From positions 1 through 64,000 of the forward strand of contig JAFTQO010000007.1 in assembly GCA_017462735.1 (NCBI GenBank): a stretch of DNA of 64,000 nucleotides, given 5' to 3'. The translations under genes were made by a program, and so were the position numbers. This document shows, in pieces, positions 39,769 through 49,144 of this stretch. Under the pieces are notes generated by a model. It had not been told where the DNA came from. It saw only the letters and a list, made by a program, of their open reading frames with translations, and did not search any database. The DNA comes from Clostridia bacterium. Its GTDB lineage: Bacteria > Bacillota > Clostridia > Christensenellales > Borkfalkiaceae. Each line of letters begins with the position of its first letter. The stretch's first letter is position 1.

Positions 39769-42236
39769 TGAAGAAAAAGAACGTATTCATGTTAGTTGCA
39801 TTATTGGCTTCGGCGACGCTTACTGCGGGTGCGTTGACGATTCACACGGCGTCGGCTACTACGGGCGAAGGATTCTCGGTGGCAGATTTCCAAATGTTGG
39901 AAGGCGCCAGCGTTAGATATAGCCTTACGGCAGAGACGGAAGAAGAGCGTTACAACGACAGCGGGATCCGTTTCCACGCGGTATTGCCTACGACGACCTA
40001 CGAAGGGTACGAGGCGGCGGAAGCGGACGGCACGGTTAACGTGTCTTACGGGATGATTATCGCCCCTTACAGTTATTATAAGAATTTCGCGGAAATCAAC
40101 GCAGCAAGCGTCTTCGGGGAAGGCGGCGAAAAGAAATATTATTATAGCGGCGAAGAAAGCGCGGACGGTCAAAAGCAAATCATCAATATCACGTACGATA
40201 GGTTGGAAGCGTCTACGGAAGTAGGGTACGAAAACTATCACGAAATCAAAGGTTCCATCACCAAGATTTTGGATACCAACTACGCGACGGAATTTATCGG
40301 TCGCGCGTACGTAAAATACGAGGTAAACGGCGTGGCGCAATACGACTTTGCCGAATACTTAGACGGAGACGCGTCCAACACCGCACGTTCTGCTGCGTAC
40401 GTGGCACAACTTGCCGAAGAACAAAACTTGGATTATGCAGATTGGCTGAAAACGACCTATCTTGCTCCCGTGACGACGCAAGCGACGACGTACACGGTGG
40501 AAACGTACGTAGGCGACACCTGCGTCAAGACGGAAAAAAGAGACGCGACCATCAATCAAACGTTGACGGACGTCAAAGTAAAAGAATATGAAGGCTTTGA
40601 GGTTGTTGACGCGGAAGTGACGGGCAAAGTGTATGCCAACGGCAGATTGACCCTCAAACATGTCTATCAAGAAATTGAGGGCTTGAACTACCAAGTCAAG
40701 AACGGCGACTTTGAAACGGGCGACTTGACCGATTGGACGCTTAACGGCAATATCGGCGCGGTATCCAGCGAAACCAATTATTGGAGAGGCGACGCTTTGA
40801 GCGCGGAGGGTTTCCCTTTCGGGTTGGACGGTACCTATATGTTCAGCGCGTATGAAGGCGCAGAGTTGGAAAAGAATAAAGGCACTTTAACGTCCTCTAC
40901 GTTCACCGTTTCGGAAAGCGGTTGGATTACATATAAACTCGGTGGCGCGAAAAATAATCTCTACGTCTACATTGACGTGGTAGAAGCGGCGACGGGCAAG
41001 ATTTTACATCGCTACTCCAACCAAAACCATAAGTATGAAGTAGTGGATGGGGTACAGTTGGGTTGTGAACTGAACGCATACAAAGCCAACTTGCAAGATT
41101 GTATCGGCAAAGAAGTATATCTTCGCGTGAGCGATTTTGGAAGCTCGGGCTTCGGCTTGTTCTTCTTGGACAGCGTAGACACGTTGCATTTGGCGGAACC
41201 TCAAGAGGGCTTTACGCTGGCTAGCGAAGTAGAACATCAAGCGACCATTTACGACTTGTACAACGGCAACTTTGATAAAGGCATGGACGGCTGGGTAAAG
41301 GCTGGCGACATCGGTGACATAAGAAACAATTCGACTTATTGGGAAACTCGTCCTTTTGAAAACGTAGGCAATTTCTTCTCCGCATACGACCCTGACGTAG
41401 AAGGGGGCAAAGGGACGTTGACTTCCAACGTATTCGAAATTGGCGGTTGTGGTTATATCACCTATCGTATCGGTGGTATCAAGAATCCCGACCAAGTGTA
41501 TATGGAAGTTATCGACGCGGTTACGGGCGTCAAATACGGGCATTTCTATAACGAATTTATCAACGATTGTACGTTGGTAAGTTATAAGGCAGACTTGTCG
41601 GCGTATATCGGCAAACTCGTATATATCAATTTCGTGGATAACGCAACGGGCGACTACGGCTTGATTTTCTGCGACGAATTCGTTACCTATTATGAAAACG
41701 TAGAGGACGTACCTGCGTACAACGTAGCCGGCAATAAAGTAGAAAGTATCTACAACGTCATGAACGGCGGCTTTGAAACGGGCAACTTGCTCGGCTGGAC
41801 TTTGGTTTCCGGCGAAGTTCCTGGTAGAGTCACGGATATCGATTATTTCTGGAACGACGTAAACCGCGTAATCGGCAAGGACGGCAACTACTCGTTCACG
41901 GGTGTAGAAATCAACCCCGACAACGGCAACTTAGAAGGTTTGACGGGTACCCTTCGCAGTAACACTTTCGTTTTGAAAGCGAGCAGTTCCATTTCCTTTA
42001 AGATGGGTGGTAGCGGCGCTGACCGTCAAGACGTATGCTTGCGTATCGTCAACGCATTGACGGGCGAAGTAGTGGTTTGGTACTCCAACCCTGATTTCAG
42101 GGATGCGACCCTCAACGCCTACACGTACGATATTTCTAATGCAACGGATATGGTTTGTTACGTAGAAATCGTGGACAATGCAACCTCCAACTGGGGCTTG
42201 CTTGGCTTAGACAGCATCAACGTATTTCAAAAATAA
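39765..42236 (+). CDS. Secreted protein with three fructan-binding-like modules
   Basis: About 823 residues. A signal peptide (KKKNVFMLVALLASATLTAG) is followed by a domain of about 200 residues starting GASVRYS and containing GIRFHAVLP and YGMIIAPYSYY, a type seen in surface proteins of related Clostridia. Then come three repeats of about 165 residues, starting near 310 (NGDFETGDLTDW), 499 (NGNFDKGMDGW) and 665 (NGGFETGNLLGW). Each has a central GTLTS-x-x-F and G-x-I-T/S-Y/F-K/R-x-GG and ends with VDNATxxxGL-like strands. They look like beta-sandwich carbohydrate-binding modules, and resemble from memory modules on inulin- and levan-active enzymes. No catalytic domain. No cell-wall anchor is obvious. 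ATG 39765 has GGGGG seven bases upstream. Confidence 0.82.
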   Translation: MMKKKNVFMLVALLASATLTAGALTIHTASATTGEGFSVADFQMLEGASVRYSLTAETEEERYNDSGIRFHAVLPTTTYEGYEAAEADGTVNVSYGMIIAPYSYYKNFAEINAASVFGEGGEKKYYYSGEESADGQKQIINITYDRLEASTEVGYENYHEIKGSITKILDTNYATEFIGRAYVKYEVNGVAQYDFAEYLDGDASNTARSAAYVAQLAEEQNLDYADWLKTTYLAPVTTQATTYTVETYVGDTCVKTEKRDATINQTLTDVKVKEYEGFEVVDAEVTGKVYANGRLTLKHVYQEIEGLNYQVKNGDFETGDLTDWTLNGNIGAVSSETNYWRGDALSAEGFPFGLDGTYMFSAYEGAELEKNKGTLTSSTFTVSESGWITYKLGGAKNNLYVYIDVVEAATGKILHRYSNQNHKYEVVDGVQLGCELNAYKANLQDCIGKEVYLRVSDFGSSGFGLFFLDSVDTLHLAEPQEGFTLASEVEHQATIYDLYNGNFDKGMDGWVKAGDIGDIRNNSTYWETRPFENVGNFFSAYDPDVEGGKGTLTSNVFEIGGCGYITYRIGGIKNPDQVYMEVIDAVTGVKYGHFYNEFINDCTLVSYKADLSAYIGKLVYINFVDNATGDYGLIFCDEFVTYYENVEDVPAYNVAGNKVESIYNVMNGGFETGNLLGWTLVSGEVPGRVTDIDYFWNDVNRVIGKDGNYSFTGVEINPDNGNLEGLTGTLRSNTFVLKASSSISFKMGGSGADRQDVCLRIVNALTGEVVVWYSNPDFRDATLNAYTYDISNATDMVCYVEIVDNATSNWGLLGLDSINVFQK

Positions 42237-42252
42237 TTTGGAGTAATAGCAA

Positions 42253-43170
42253 ATGATACTTTGTGTCGGTGAAATACTCGTCGATATGATAGGAGGCGAG
42301 AAAGACGGAAGTTTTTGTTACGAGAGGAAAGCAGGCGGCGCACCTTTTAACGTCGCCTGCGCCGTAAAAAAATTCGGCGCGGACAGCGGTTTTGTTGGTT
42401 GCGTCGGCGAGGACACGGTAGGCTCGTTTTTAGAAAAATTCGTCGAAAAGCAATCTCTTACCTGCGCGTATATAAAGAAAGACGCGCGCGTAAATACGAC
42501 GCTTGCCTTTGTAGACTTGGACGAAAACGGGGAAAGAAGTTTTTGTTTCTATCGCAAAAACACGGCGGACTATCAGTTGCCGCCCGTGCCCGTTGATATC
42601 TTTAACAAGGCGAAAATCGTACATATCGGGTCGCTTATGCTTAGCGAGCCTATCGGGAAAAAATACGCGGTTGCCTTGGCGAAAAAAGCGAAAAAGGCGG
42701 GCAAACTCGTCAGTTTCGACGTCAATTTCCGCGATGATATTTTCCGTGACAGACAGGCGGCGGTCAAAGTGTATAGCAAGATGATTCAACTTGCCGATAT
42801 CGTCAAATTTTCGGAAGACGAAGTAGAGATTTTCGGGCAAGATTACGTGAAAAACGCGCTGTATTATAAATTAGTGTGTCTTTCCCTTGGCGGTGCAGGC
42901 AGTCGTTGGCAATACCGCGGGCAGAGCAATCAAGTGCCTACGGTCCCTGTCAAACCGATTGACACAACGGGGGCAGGCGACGCTTTTTACGCAGGCGTTT
43001 TGTCCAGATTGGTAGGGGTAGACCGCGCCGATTGGACGGCTGAAACGCTGGATAGCGCGTTCCGTTTCGGCAACGTATGCGGCGCGCTCAACACCTTGGG
43101 CAAAGGGGCGATTGACCACTTGCCCACGATAGAAGAAATTGAAAAGAAATTAACAGAGGAAGGGCGTTAA
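42253..43170 (+). CDS. Fructokinase, PfkB/ribokinase family
   Basis: A 305-residue cytosolic sugar kinase. It begins ILCVGEILVDMIG, has KAGGAPFNVACAVKKFG (substrate contacts) and the PfkB signature DTTGAGDAFYAGVL with catalytic base D243. Given three GH32 genes in the same operon, phosphorylation of fructose to fructose 6-phosphate is the natural role. A short hairpin (43160-43179) overlaps the stop codon and may lower read-through into the GH32 gene. Confidence 0.92.
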   Translation: MILCVGEILVDMIGGEKDGSFCYERKAGGAPFNVACAVKKFGADSGFVGCVGEDTVGSFLEKFVEKQSLTCAYIKKDARVNTTLAFVDLDENGERSFCFYRKNTADYQLPPVPVDIFNKAKIVHIGSLMLSEPIGKKYAVALAKKAKKAGKLVSFDVNFRDDIFRDRQAAVKVYSKMIQLADIVKFSEDEVEIFGQDYVKNALYYKLVCLSLGGAGSRWQYRGQSNQVPTVPVKPIDTTGAGDAFYAGVLSRLVGVDRADWTAETLDSAFRFGNVCGALNTLGKGAIDHLPTIEEIEKKLTEEGR

Positions 43171-43179
43171 ACGCCTTTT
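43160..43179 (+). terminator. Weak intra-operon terminator-like hairpin
   Basis: AGGCGT-like arms GGGCGT and ACGCC pair across TTAA and are followed by TTTT. It sits at the fructokinase stop, directly before operator O2, and may be leaky. Confidence 0.4.
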
Positions 43180-43192
43180 CTATGGGTAAAAA

Positions 43193-43208
43193 TTGGAAAC
43201 GGTTCCAA
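43193..43208. promoter_or_regulatory. Operator O2 in front of the anchored GH32 gene (LacI/cre type)
   Basis: TTGGAAACGGTTCCAA differs from O1 only near the centre. It lies 15 bases before the GH32 start with no clear promoter nearby, so it may act as a roadblock within the operon. Confidence 0.8.
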
Positions 43209-43223
43209 GTATTGGAGGAGAAC

Positions 43224-46200
43224 ATGAAAAAGAAAGTGTTAGGACTTACGTTGTGTAGTGCGGTTGCGGCTGTCAGCCTTGCGGTTGGCGGAATGTGTTT
43301 GCAAAACGCTTCGGCAACGGAATTACCCAAAATCACCTTGGAGGGGACGGGGGACGAATTCCTGTTGACCGAACAAACGTATACGGCAGAAGAGAGTTTT
43401 GTTTTCACTTCCACCGCGTATTTTGAAAGCGGTCAGGCGGCGGCGCTCGTCTTTGGCGGCGATGATACGGAAGGGGAAAGAAACTATTGGGCGTTCAATA
43501 TCGATAGGACGAACAACGTCGTAAAGTTGCTCTATTTCTACGAGACGGAGACACAATCTTTCACGGCGGTAGAACTTTTGACCGACTACTATATCGGCAA
43601 CGATAAGATGACGGACGGCGAAAAGAGCCTCGTCAATCCCAAAGTGGCGGCGATTGACAAAGTACAACTCAAAGTCGTCGTATCCGTAGAGGACGACGGG
43701 AAGATATTCGGTGAATTTTACGCCGACAATATCCGTCGTTTTGGGATAGATACGGAAATCGAACTCAATGCGCTTGAAAGACTCCCCGACGGGGAAAGTT
43801 ACGAGGGCGGCGCCATCGGCTACAACTGCTTTAATGCAAAAATTCGCTTTGAAGATACGCACTATGGCGCAAGCGATTATTCCTACTACACGGAAGCGTA
43901 CAGACAGCAATACCATTATTCGCAATACGCGCATTGGAATAACGACCCCAACGGGCTCGTGTATTATGACGGTTGGTATCATATGTATTATCAACATCAT
44001 CCCTACAACAATTATTGGGGGGATATGTATTGGGGACACGCACGTAGTAAAGACCTCGTGCATTGGGAACTTCTCCCCATCTGTTTGTTCCCCGATACGG
44101 AAGGGGAATTCGGCGGCGGCAACGGCTATATGTGGTCGGGCTCAGCGATGGTTTATCGCCAGGGTATGAGCGACGCTATCGACGCGCTGAACTGGTACCC
44201 TAACGGCAACGGTACGGGGTTGATTGCCTTCTACACCCGCGACGGCGCTTTGCAAGACCAAGTAATTATGTCCAGCGACGACGGCGGTATGACTTGGACG
44301 AAACGCAAAAGAATCCCGCAAACGATTGTGGTCGGTCCCAATAAGACGGACTGCCGCGACCCGAAAGTTTTCCCCGTGAAAAAGGAGGGCGATACAGTCA
44401 CTCTTTGGGGTATGGTCGTCACGGGCATGGCGACGGGGGACGTTTGGTTTATGAAATCCACCAATCTTCTCGATTGGTCGGCGGCAGGTGGCTTTAAGTG
44501 CTACAATTACGACCAAGCGTACAATAACGTGTTGAATTTCCGTGCGGAATGTCCCGACGTCGTCACGTTGACGGCGGACGACGGTACGACGCACAACGTA
44601 CTCAGTTTGACGGGTAGATCCTATTTGGTAGGCGAAATCACCTACGACGAAAACAGCGGCAACATCGTGATGCAGGATTTAGAGGGTAACGATTTAGCGG
44701 GACTTGGCGCAGAGAACTTGCCTTACCAACGTATGGATTTCGGTGCTGATTCCTACGCGACGCAAACTTTCTTTATCGACGACGCTACTAGCGCATACAA
44801 CGGCAAGACGGTTTCCGTCAGTTGGTTTAGTGCGATTCCCAATGCAAAGGATTCTGTCGAAAGCGGCTCTCTTGCGGCGCTTAGAAAGACTTGGAACGGC
44901 GGTGGTGTGACTATTCCCGTCGTATGGGGTTTAAAAAAGACGGATAACGGGTACGTGCTGACGCAAACGCCCATCGTCAAGGACAACACGGCGTTTGATA
45001 AGACGGAAGAAGCGGCGTTGACGCAAAGCACGGTTATCGACGAAAACAGCGAAAACTTATTAAAAGACGTTCAGGCGCGTACGCTGGAAATCGAAGCGGA
45101 AATTGCCAACCCCAACGGGGCAAGCGTTGCGTTCAAAGTCCAAATGGACGGCGACGAATATACGGAAATCGGTTGGAACCCGACGGACGGTTATTACGTA
45201 GACAGGACTCATACCTACGACGGCGGTATGACGATTCCTAATTATAGGACGAAATATAAGACGGGCGCTTGCGACGGCGAAAACTTGAAGTTTTATATCC
45301 TCGTCGACAACGGTAGCGTAGAAGCGTTCTGTGGTGATTTTGCGTATCCCTTCTACGTGCTTACCTTTGCTTCTCCCTATTCGATGGACGCGTCGCTAGA
45401 AGTTGATGGCGAAGTGACGGTAAATACCCTTAAAGTCAACGAGATTGCCTCCGTTTGGAGAGACGACGCGACGCTGGAAGAAGGGGTCGTATATATCTCT
45501 CACGACGAGTTGGAGTTATCCACGACGTTGACGAAAGAAAAAGAAGTGACCGTGTACGCGACGAACGGCGCGCAAGCGACGTGGGAAGTGACGGAAGGCA
45601 GTAGCGTGGTCAGCGTTACGCCTACGGATAAAGGGGCTATCGTGAAAGCCTTGTCGGCTGGTACGGCGAAGATTACGATGACCTGTGGTACGACGCAAAA
45701 GACGGTTACCGTAAAGGTACATCAAGGGGTAATGGACACCGATTTGCAGTTTGCGCAAAGCGGTATCGTATCGGGGGATTGGTTGATGACGACGAGCGGT
45801 TTGGTCGGCATCCAATCGGCAGGCGACGCGTTCCTGCTTTCCTCGACGACGGGTAGCGATTTTACTTACACGGCAAAGTTCGACGTCGGTAACGGCGCGG
45901 CGGCGGCACTCGTCTTCCGTGCGAAAGCGGATATGAGCGACTACTATATTGCTAACTACGATAAAAACGGTAAAATCGTAAAACTCTGGACGCCTTTCGG
46001 CGAACTTGGCAACGTTTGGGTAGGAGATATCGATACGGCGAACGTCGTCTTGTCGGTTATCGCCAAAGGCAACGTAATCCGCGTACAACTCAACGGCAAT
46101 ACGGTTATTGACGTGACGGATACGAGAGAGGGCTCGCCGACGGAAGGATTGTTCGGGCTCAACGTATGCGCGACGCGCGCTACCTTTAAAGAAGTGGGTA

Positions 46201-46805
46201 TCCAACAAGACAACTATACCTATTCTTCGGGCAAGTTGGTCGTCAAAGGCGCGGTGAAACAAGCGATTGTCTCCTTGTATAACGATACGGACGGCGGGGT
46301 GGAAATCAGCCGCAACTTCTACACGGTTAGCGGTAGAGAAATTCGTATCGCAAAAGAATATTTTTCGACTTTGAGTAAGACGGGCGTCTACAAGATGCGC
46401 GCGGTGGGCGTAGATTCCTCCTTCGAATTTAACGTGACGGTCAACACGATTCCCGCGCTGGCTTGGGAAGACCTGACGGTGCAGGAGGGGAACAACGTGA
46501 CCTTCTACGTAGGTAGAGAAGAGGTGACGGAAGTGACCGTCGACGGCGAGGTATTGTCTACGGATAAATACCAAATAAAAGACGGCGTCTTGACGATTGA
46601 CGCGTCGGCGTTCAAGGTAGGAGACAACGAGGTTACGGCGTCTGCGACCTTAAGCGCTATCGTGACGGTAGAGGCGTTGGCAACGACTATCCCCGAGAGT
46701 GACGAAGGCTGTAATTCTTCTGTATCGGCGCTTGGGCTAGCGGCGGTAGCGGCTTGTGGCGCAGGACTTATGCTCAGGAGAAAAAAAGATGGCAACGACG
46801 ATTAA
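43224..46805 (+). CDS. Surface-anchored GH32 fructan hydrolase (levanase/inulinase)
   Basis: A 1193-residue secreted enzyme. After the signal peptide (VLGLTLCSAVAAVSLAVGG) comes a LamG/CBM66-like domain (about 40-210). The GH32 five-bladed propeller follows with nucleophile D241 in WNNDPNG, D379 in RDP and acid/base E442 in AECPD, all intact, then the GH32 C-terminal beta-sandwich. Next is a bacterial Ig-like domain (about 755-835), a second CBM66-like domain (about 845-995) and linker domains. The C-terminus, GCNSSVSALGLAAVAACG then LMLRRKK, is a membrane segment plus basic tail without LPXTG. GGAGG fixes the ATG at 43224; an earlier in-frame ATG is upstream of O2. Confidence 0.93.
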   Translation: MKKKVLGLTLCSAVAAVSLAVGGMCLQNASATELPKITLEGTGDEFLLTEQTYTAEESFVFTSTAYFESGQAAALVFGGDDTEGERNYWAFNIDRTNNVVKLLYFYETETQSFTAVELLTDYYIGNDKMTDGEKSLVNPKVAAIDKVQLKVVVSVEDDGKIFGEFYADNIRRFGIDTEIELNALERLPDGESYEGGAIGYNCFNAKIRFEDTHYGASDYSYYTEAYRQQYHYSQYAHWNNDPNGLVYYDGWYHMYYQHHPYNNYWGDMYWGHARSKDLVHWELLPICLFPDTEGEFGGGNGYMWSGSAMVYRQGMSDAIDALNWYPNGNGTGLIAFYTRDGALQDQVIMSSDDGGMTWTKRKRIPQTIVVGPNKTDCRDPKVFPVKKEGDTVTLWGMVVTGMATGDVWFMKSTNLLDWSAAGGFKCYNYDQAYNNVLNFRAECPDVVTLTADDGTTHNVLSLTGRSYLVGEITYDENSGNIVMQDLEGNDLAGLGAENLPYQRMDFGADSYATQTFFIDDATSAYNGKTVSVSWFSAIPNAKDSVESGSLAALRKTWNGGGVTIPVVWGLKKTDNGYVLTQTPIVKDNTAFDKTEEAALTQSTVIDENSENLLKDVQARTLEIEAEIANPNGASVAFKVQMDGDEYTEIGWNPTDGYYVDRTHTYDGGMTIPNYRTKYKTGACDGENLKFYILVDNGSVEAFCGDFAYPFYVLTFASPYSMDASLEVDGEVTVNTLKVNEIASVWRDDATLEEGVVYISHDELELSTTLTKEKEVTVYATNGAQATWEVTEGSSVVSVTPTDKGAIVKALSAGTAKITMTCGTTQKTVTVKVHQGVMDTDLQFAQSGIVSGDWLMTTSGLVGIQSAGDAFLLSSTTGSDFTYTAKFDVGNGAAAALVFRAKADMSDYYIANYDKNGKIVKLWTPFGELGNVWVGDIDTANVVLSVIAKGNVIRVQLNGNTVIDVTDTREGSPTEGLFGLNVCATRATFKEVGIQQDNYTYSSGKLVVKGAVKQAIVSLYNDTDGGVEISRNFYTVSGREIRIAKEYFSTLSKTGVYKMRAVGVDSSFEFNVTVNTIPALAWEDLTVQEGNNVTFYVGREEVTEVTVDGEVLSTDKYQIKDGVLTIDASAFKVGDNEVTASATLSAIVTVEALATTIPESDEGCNSSVSALGLAAVAACGAGLMLRRKKDGNDD

Positions 46806-47760
46806 GGACGTAGCGAAACACGCAGGCGTAGGGGTCGGGACGGTGTCCCGCGTCCTCAACGGCGGTAAATCGGTCAACGAAAAGACCAGCCAACGGGTGT
46901 TGGAGGCGATCAAAGCCCTCAATTTCGTGCCCAATAAAATGGCGAGTCGTCTGCGCACGGACGAAAGCGGCATTTTGGCGTTGCTAGTCCCTGTCGTCAA
47001 TCACCCGTTTTTTGCGAAACTTGCCTATTACGTGGAGGACGAGGCGGATCAATACGGATATTCCGTACTGCTCGTCTCTTCGCAAAACCGCATTTGTAAA
47101 GAGGACGACATCTTGAGGAAAATCCAACGCAGAGAGGTGGACGGCGCAATTTTCGTTACTCACTTCGAGCACGCGGAAAAGCGATTCCAAGATTTCCCGT
47201 TGGCGTCCATTGACAGACCGTTGGGCGAGGGAATCCCTTACGTCACGTCCAATAACTACGAAGCGACGGAACAGGCAGTAGAGTACCTCATTGAGAAAGG
47301 GTGTAAAAAAATCGGGTATATCGGTTCTAAACCCGTGACGAATTCGGAAGTCTTAAAGAGAGAGGATGCCTACCGTGCGGTAATGGAAAGACACGGGTTG
47401 CCCGTTTGTATTAAAAACGACCCCATTTTACACGGCGACGAAGGGAACGTGGTATCCGCCTTTTTAGACGAATATCCGGACGTAGACGGGGTGTTCGCCT
47501 CGGGGTATTCTATGGCGCAGGTGTTGTACGAGACGGCGACTCAGCGGGGGATACGTATCCCGGAAGATTTGCAAATCGTGTCCTACGACGGCGCGTTCCG
47601 CCAATGGAACAACAATCGATTGCTCACCTGCGTTGAACAACCGATAGAGGCAATGGCGAGGCTTACGGTAAAACTGTTGATTGACAAAATCAACGGTAAA
47701 GAGGTCCCTGAAAGAACAATGTTGTCGACGAAATTTGTCATCGGCGCAACGACGAAATAA
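46789..47760 (+). CDS. LacI-family regulator of the fructan operon
   Basis: A 323-residue repressor. The N-terminal helix-turn-helix and hinge (TIKDVAKHAGVGVGTVSRVL; NKMASRLRT) precede a periplasmic-binding-protein-like sensor (ILALLVPVVNHPFFAKLAYY; PLASIDRPLGEG). It overlaps the GH32 gene by 17 bases, with CAGGAG placed eight bases before the ATG, so it is coupled to it. The palindromes O1 and O2 are its likely sites and a fructose-containing sugar its likely inducer. A CcpA paralogue role is less likely given its position inside the operon. Confidence 0.93.
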   Translation: MATTIKDVAKHAGVGVGTVSRVLNGGKSVNEKTSQRVLEAIKALNFVPNKMASRLRTDESGILALLVPVVNHPFFAKLAYYVEDEADQYGYSVLLVSSQNRICKEDDILRKIQRREVDGAIFVTHFEHAEKRFQDFPLASIDRPLGEGIPYVTSNNYEATEQAVEYLIEKGCKKIGYIGSKPVTNSEVLKREDAYRAVMERHGLPVCIKNDPILHGDEGNVVSAFLDEYPDVDGVFASGYSMAQVLYETATQRGIRIPEDLQIVSYDGAFRQWNNNRLLTCVEQPIEAMARLTVKLLIDKINGKEVPERTMLSTKFVIGATTK

Positions 47761-47782
47761 AGGAAGAAAAAGGAGAGAGATT

Positions 47783-49099
47783 ATGAAAAAGATATTCAAA
47801 GCAATCAGTTCTTTGGCTTTAACGGCGATGTTGGCTTGTAGCGTAATCGGCGCCGTCGGCTGTGGCGGCAGCACTACGAGCGACGTAGACGAAGAGGGGA
47901 ACACGGTTATTAAAATCGCCTTCCACGTGGATAAGGAATCGGCGGAAGGAAAGGCGTATGCAAAGCGTATTTCCGCTTTTAATACGGCGTATAAAGATCA
48001 AAAGATTAAAGCGTCGGCGTCTTATATTGCAAGAAGTGCGGGCGCAACCGATTATGAGACGACGCTTATCAACCAACAAAACTCCAATAAATTGGCGGAT
48101 ATTATCACGTTTGACGCGCCCAACTGTGCAAGTTACGCGCAATCCAAACTCATCTACGATATTAGTAATATCGTCCCTTCGAGCGTGAAAAGCGATTTCA
48201 TCACCGTCAACGAATATCAAGGCAAATTGTACGGTCTTCCTATCCAAGAATCGAGCGCAGGCTTCTTCTACAATAAAGCGTTGTTTGCGCAGGCAGGGAT
48301 TGACGCCTCTGGGTATACGGCAGAAAATCCTTGGACGTTTGCGCAATTTAAAGAAGTTTGCGGGAAATTGAAGAGTGCTGGCATCACGCCCGTAGATATG
48401 CGCATGGACGCGACGCAGGACGAAATGGCTACCTACTTATTGTACCCGTTTATTTATGCAGCGGGCGGGTCTTTCGTATCGGAAGACGGCTATACGGCAA
48501 CGGGGTATTTTAATAGCCAAGAGTCGAAAAAGGGTTTCCAATTCCTCAAAGATTTGGTAACGGAAGGATATACCTCTTATGCAATCGGCGCGACTGATTT
48601 CTTTACCGGAAGCGTAGGTATGTATCTCTCTTCGGGTTGGACGATTCCCGATATTGATAGTAAGTATACTTCCACTTTCCCTGACCGTAATAGTTGGGGT
48701 TTGTTGCCCTACCCTCAGGACGTGCAAAAAGCGAGTGCGACGGGTAGTTGGTCGTATGCCATCACTAACAATCACCACAAAGACAAGTCGAAAATTAAGG
48801 AGTTGCTCCTTTGGATGGTCACACCCGAAAGTTCTAAGGTGATTACCGACGCAACGGGTATGATTCCTGCAAGAAGAAGCGTAGAAACCAACTACGAAGC
48901 GGGTTCTCCCGAAGACGTCTTGATGAAACAATTGCAATCGACGGGCGTTCAGCGTCCCGTCACGGTAGGTTATCCTGCGTTCTCCAGCAATTTCCGTTCG
49001 GTTATATACGGATTGGGAGATAACGACTTGACGACTTTGCTCAATGCAAGGGCTAACGATATCCAAGATAGATTGGACGTTCTTGCAAGCAGAAACTGA
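47783..49099 (+). CDS. ABC sugar transporter, substrate-binding lipoprotein
   Basis: A 438-residue type 1 (family 1) solute-binding protein. The signal peptide (FKAISSLALTAMLACSVIGA) ends at lipobox GAVGC, so it is lipid-anchored outside. It then has KIAFHVDKESAEGKAYAK and NQQNSNKLADIITFDAPN, typical of oligosaccharide-binding proteins of the MalE/MsmE kind. The position between GH32 genes suggests fructo-oligosaccharides as ligand. AAGGAG fixes the ATG at 47783; the longer frame from 47681 lies inside lacI. Confidence 0.93.
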   Translation: MKKIFKAISSLALTAMLACSVIGAVGCGGSTTSDVDEEGNTVIKIAFHVDKESAEGKAYAKRISAFNTAYKDQKIKASASYIARSAGATDYETTLINQQNSNKLADIITFDAPNCASYAQSKLIYDISNIVPSSVKSDFITVNEYQGKLYGLPIQESSAGFFYNKALFAQAGIDASGYTAENPWTFAQFKEVCGKLKSAGITPVDMRMDATQDEMATYLLYPFIYAAGGSFVSEDGYTATGYFNSQESKKGFQFLKDLVTEGYTSYAIGATDFFTGSVGMYLSSGWTIPDIDSKYTSTFPDRNSWGLLPYPQDVQKASATGSWSYAITNNHHKDKSKIKELLLWMVTPESSKVITDATGMIPARRSVETNYEAGSPEDVLMKQLQSTGVQRPVTVGYPAFSSNFRSVIYGLGDNDLTTLLNARANDIQDRLDVLASRN

Positions 49100-49144
49100 T
49101 AGGCAGATAAGAGACCAAAAATGAGTTTTTGGGAGGGGTAAGTT

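Noticed and set aside
43182..43223. Earlier in-frame ATG for the anchored GH32
   Set aside because: It lies upstream of operator O2 without a ribosome binding site, whereas the ATG at 43224 follows GGAGG and starts a proper signal peptide.
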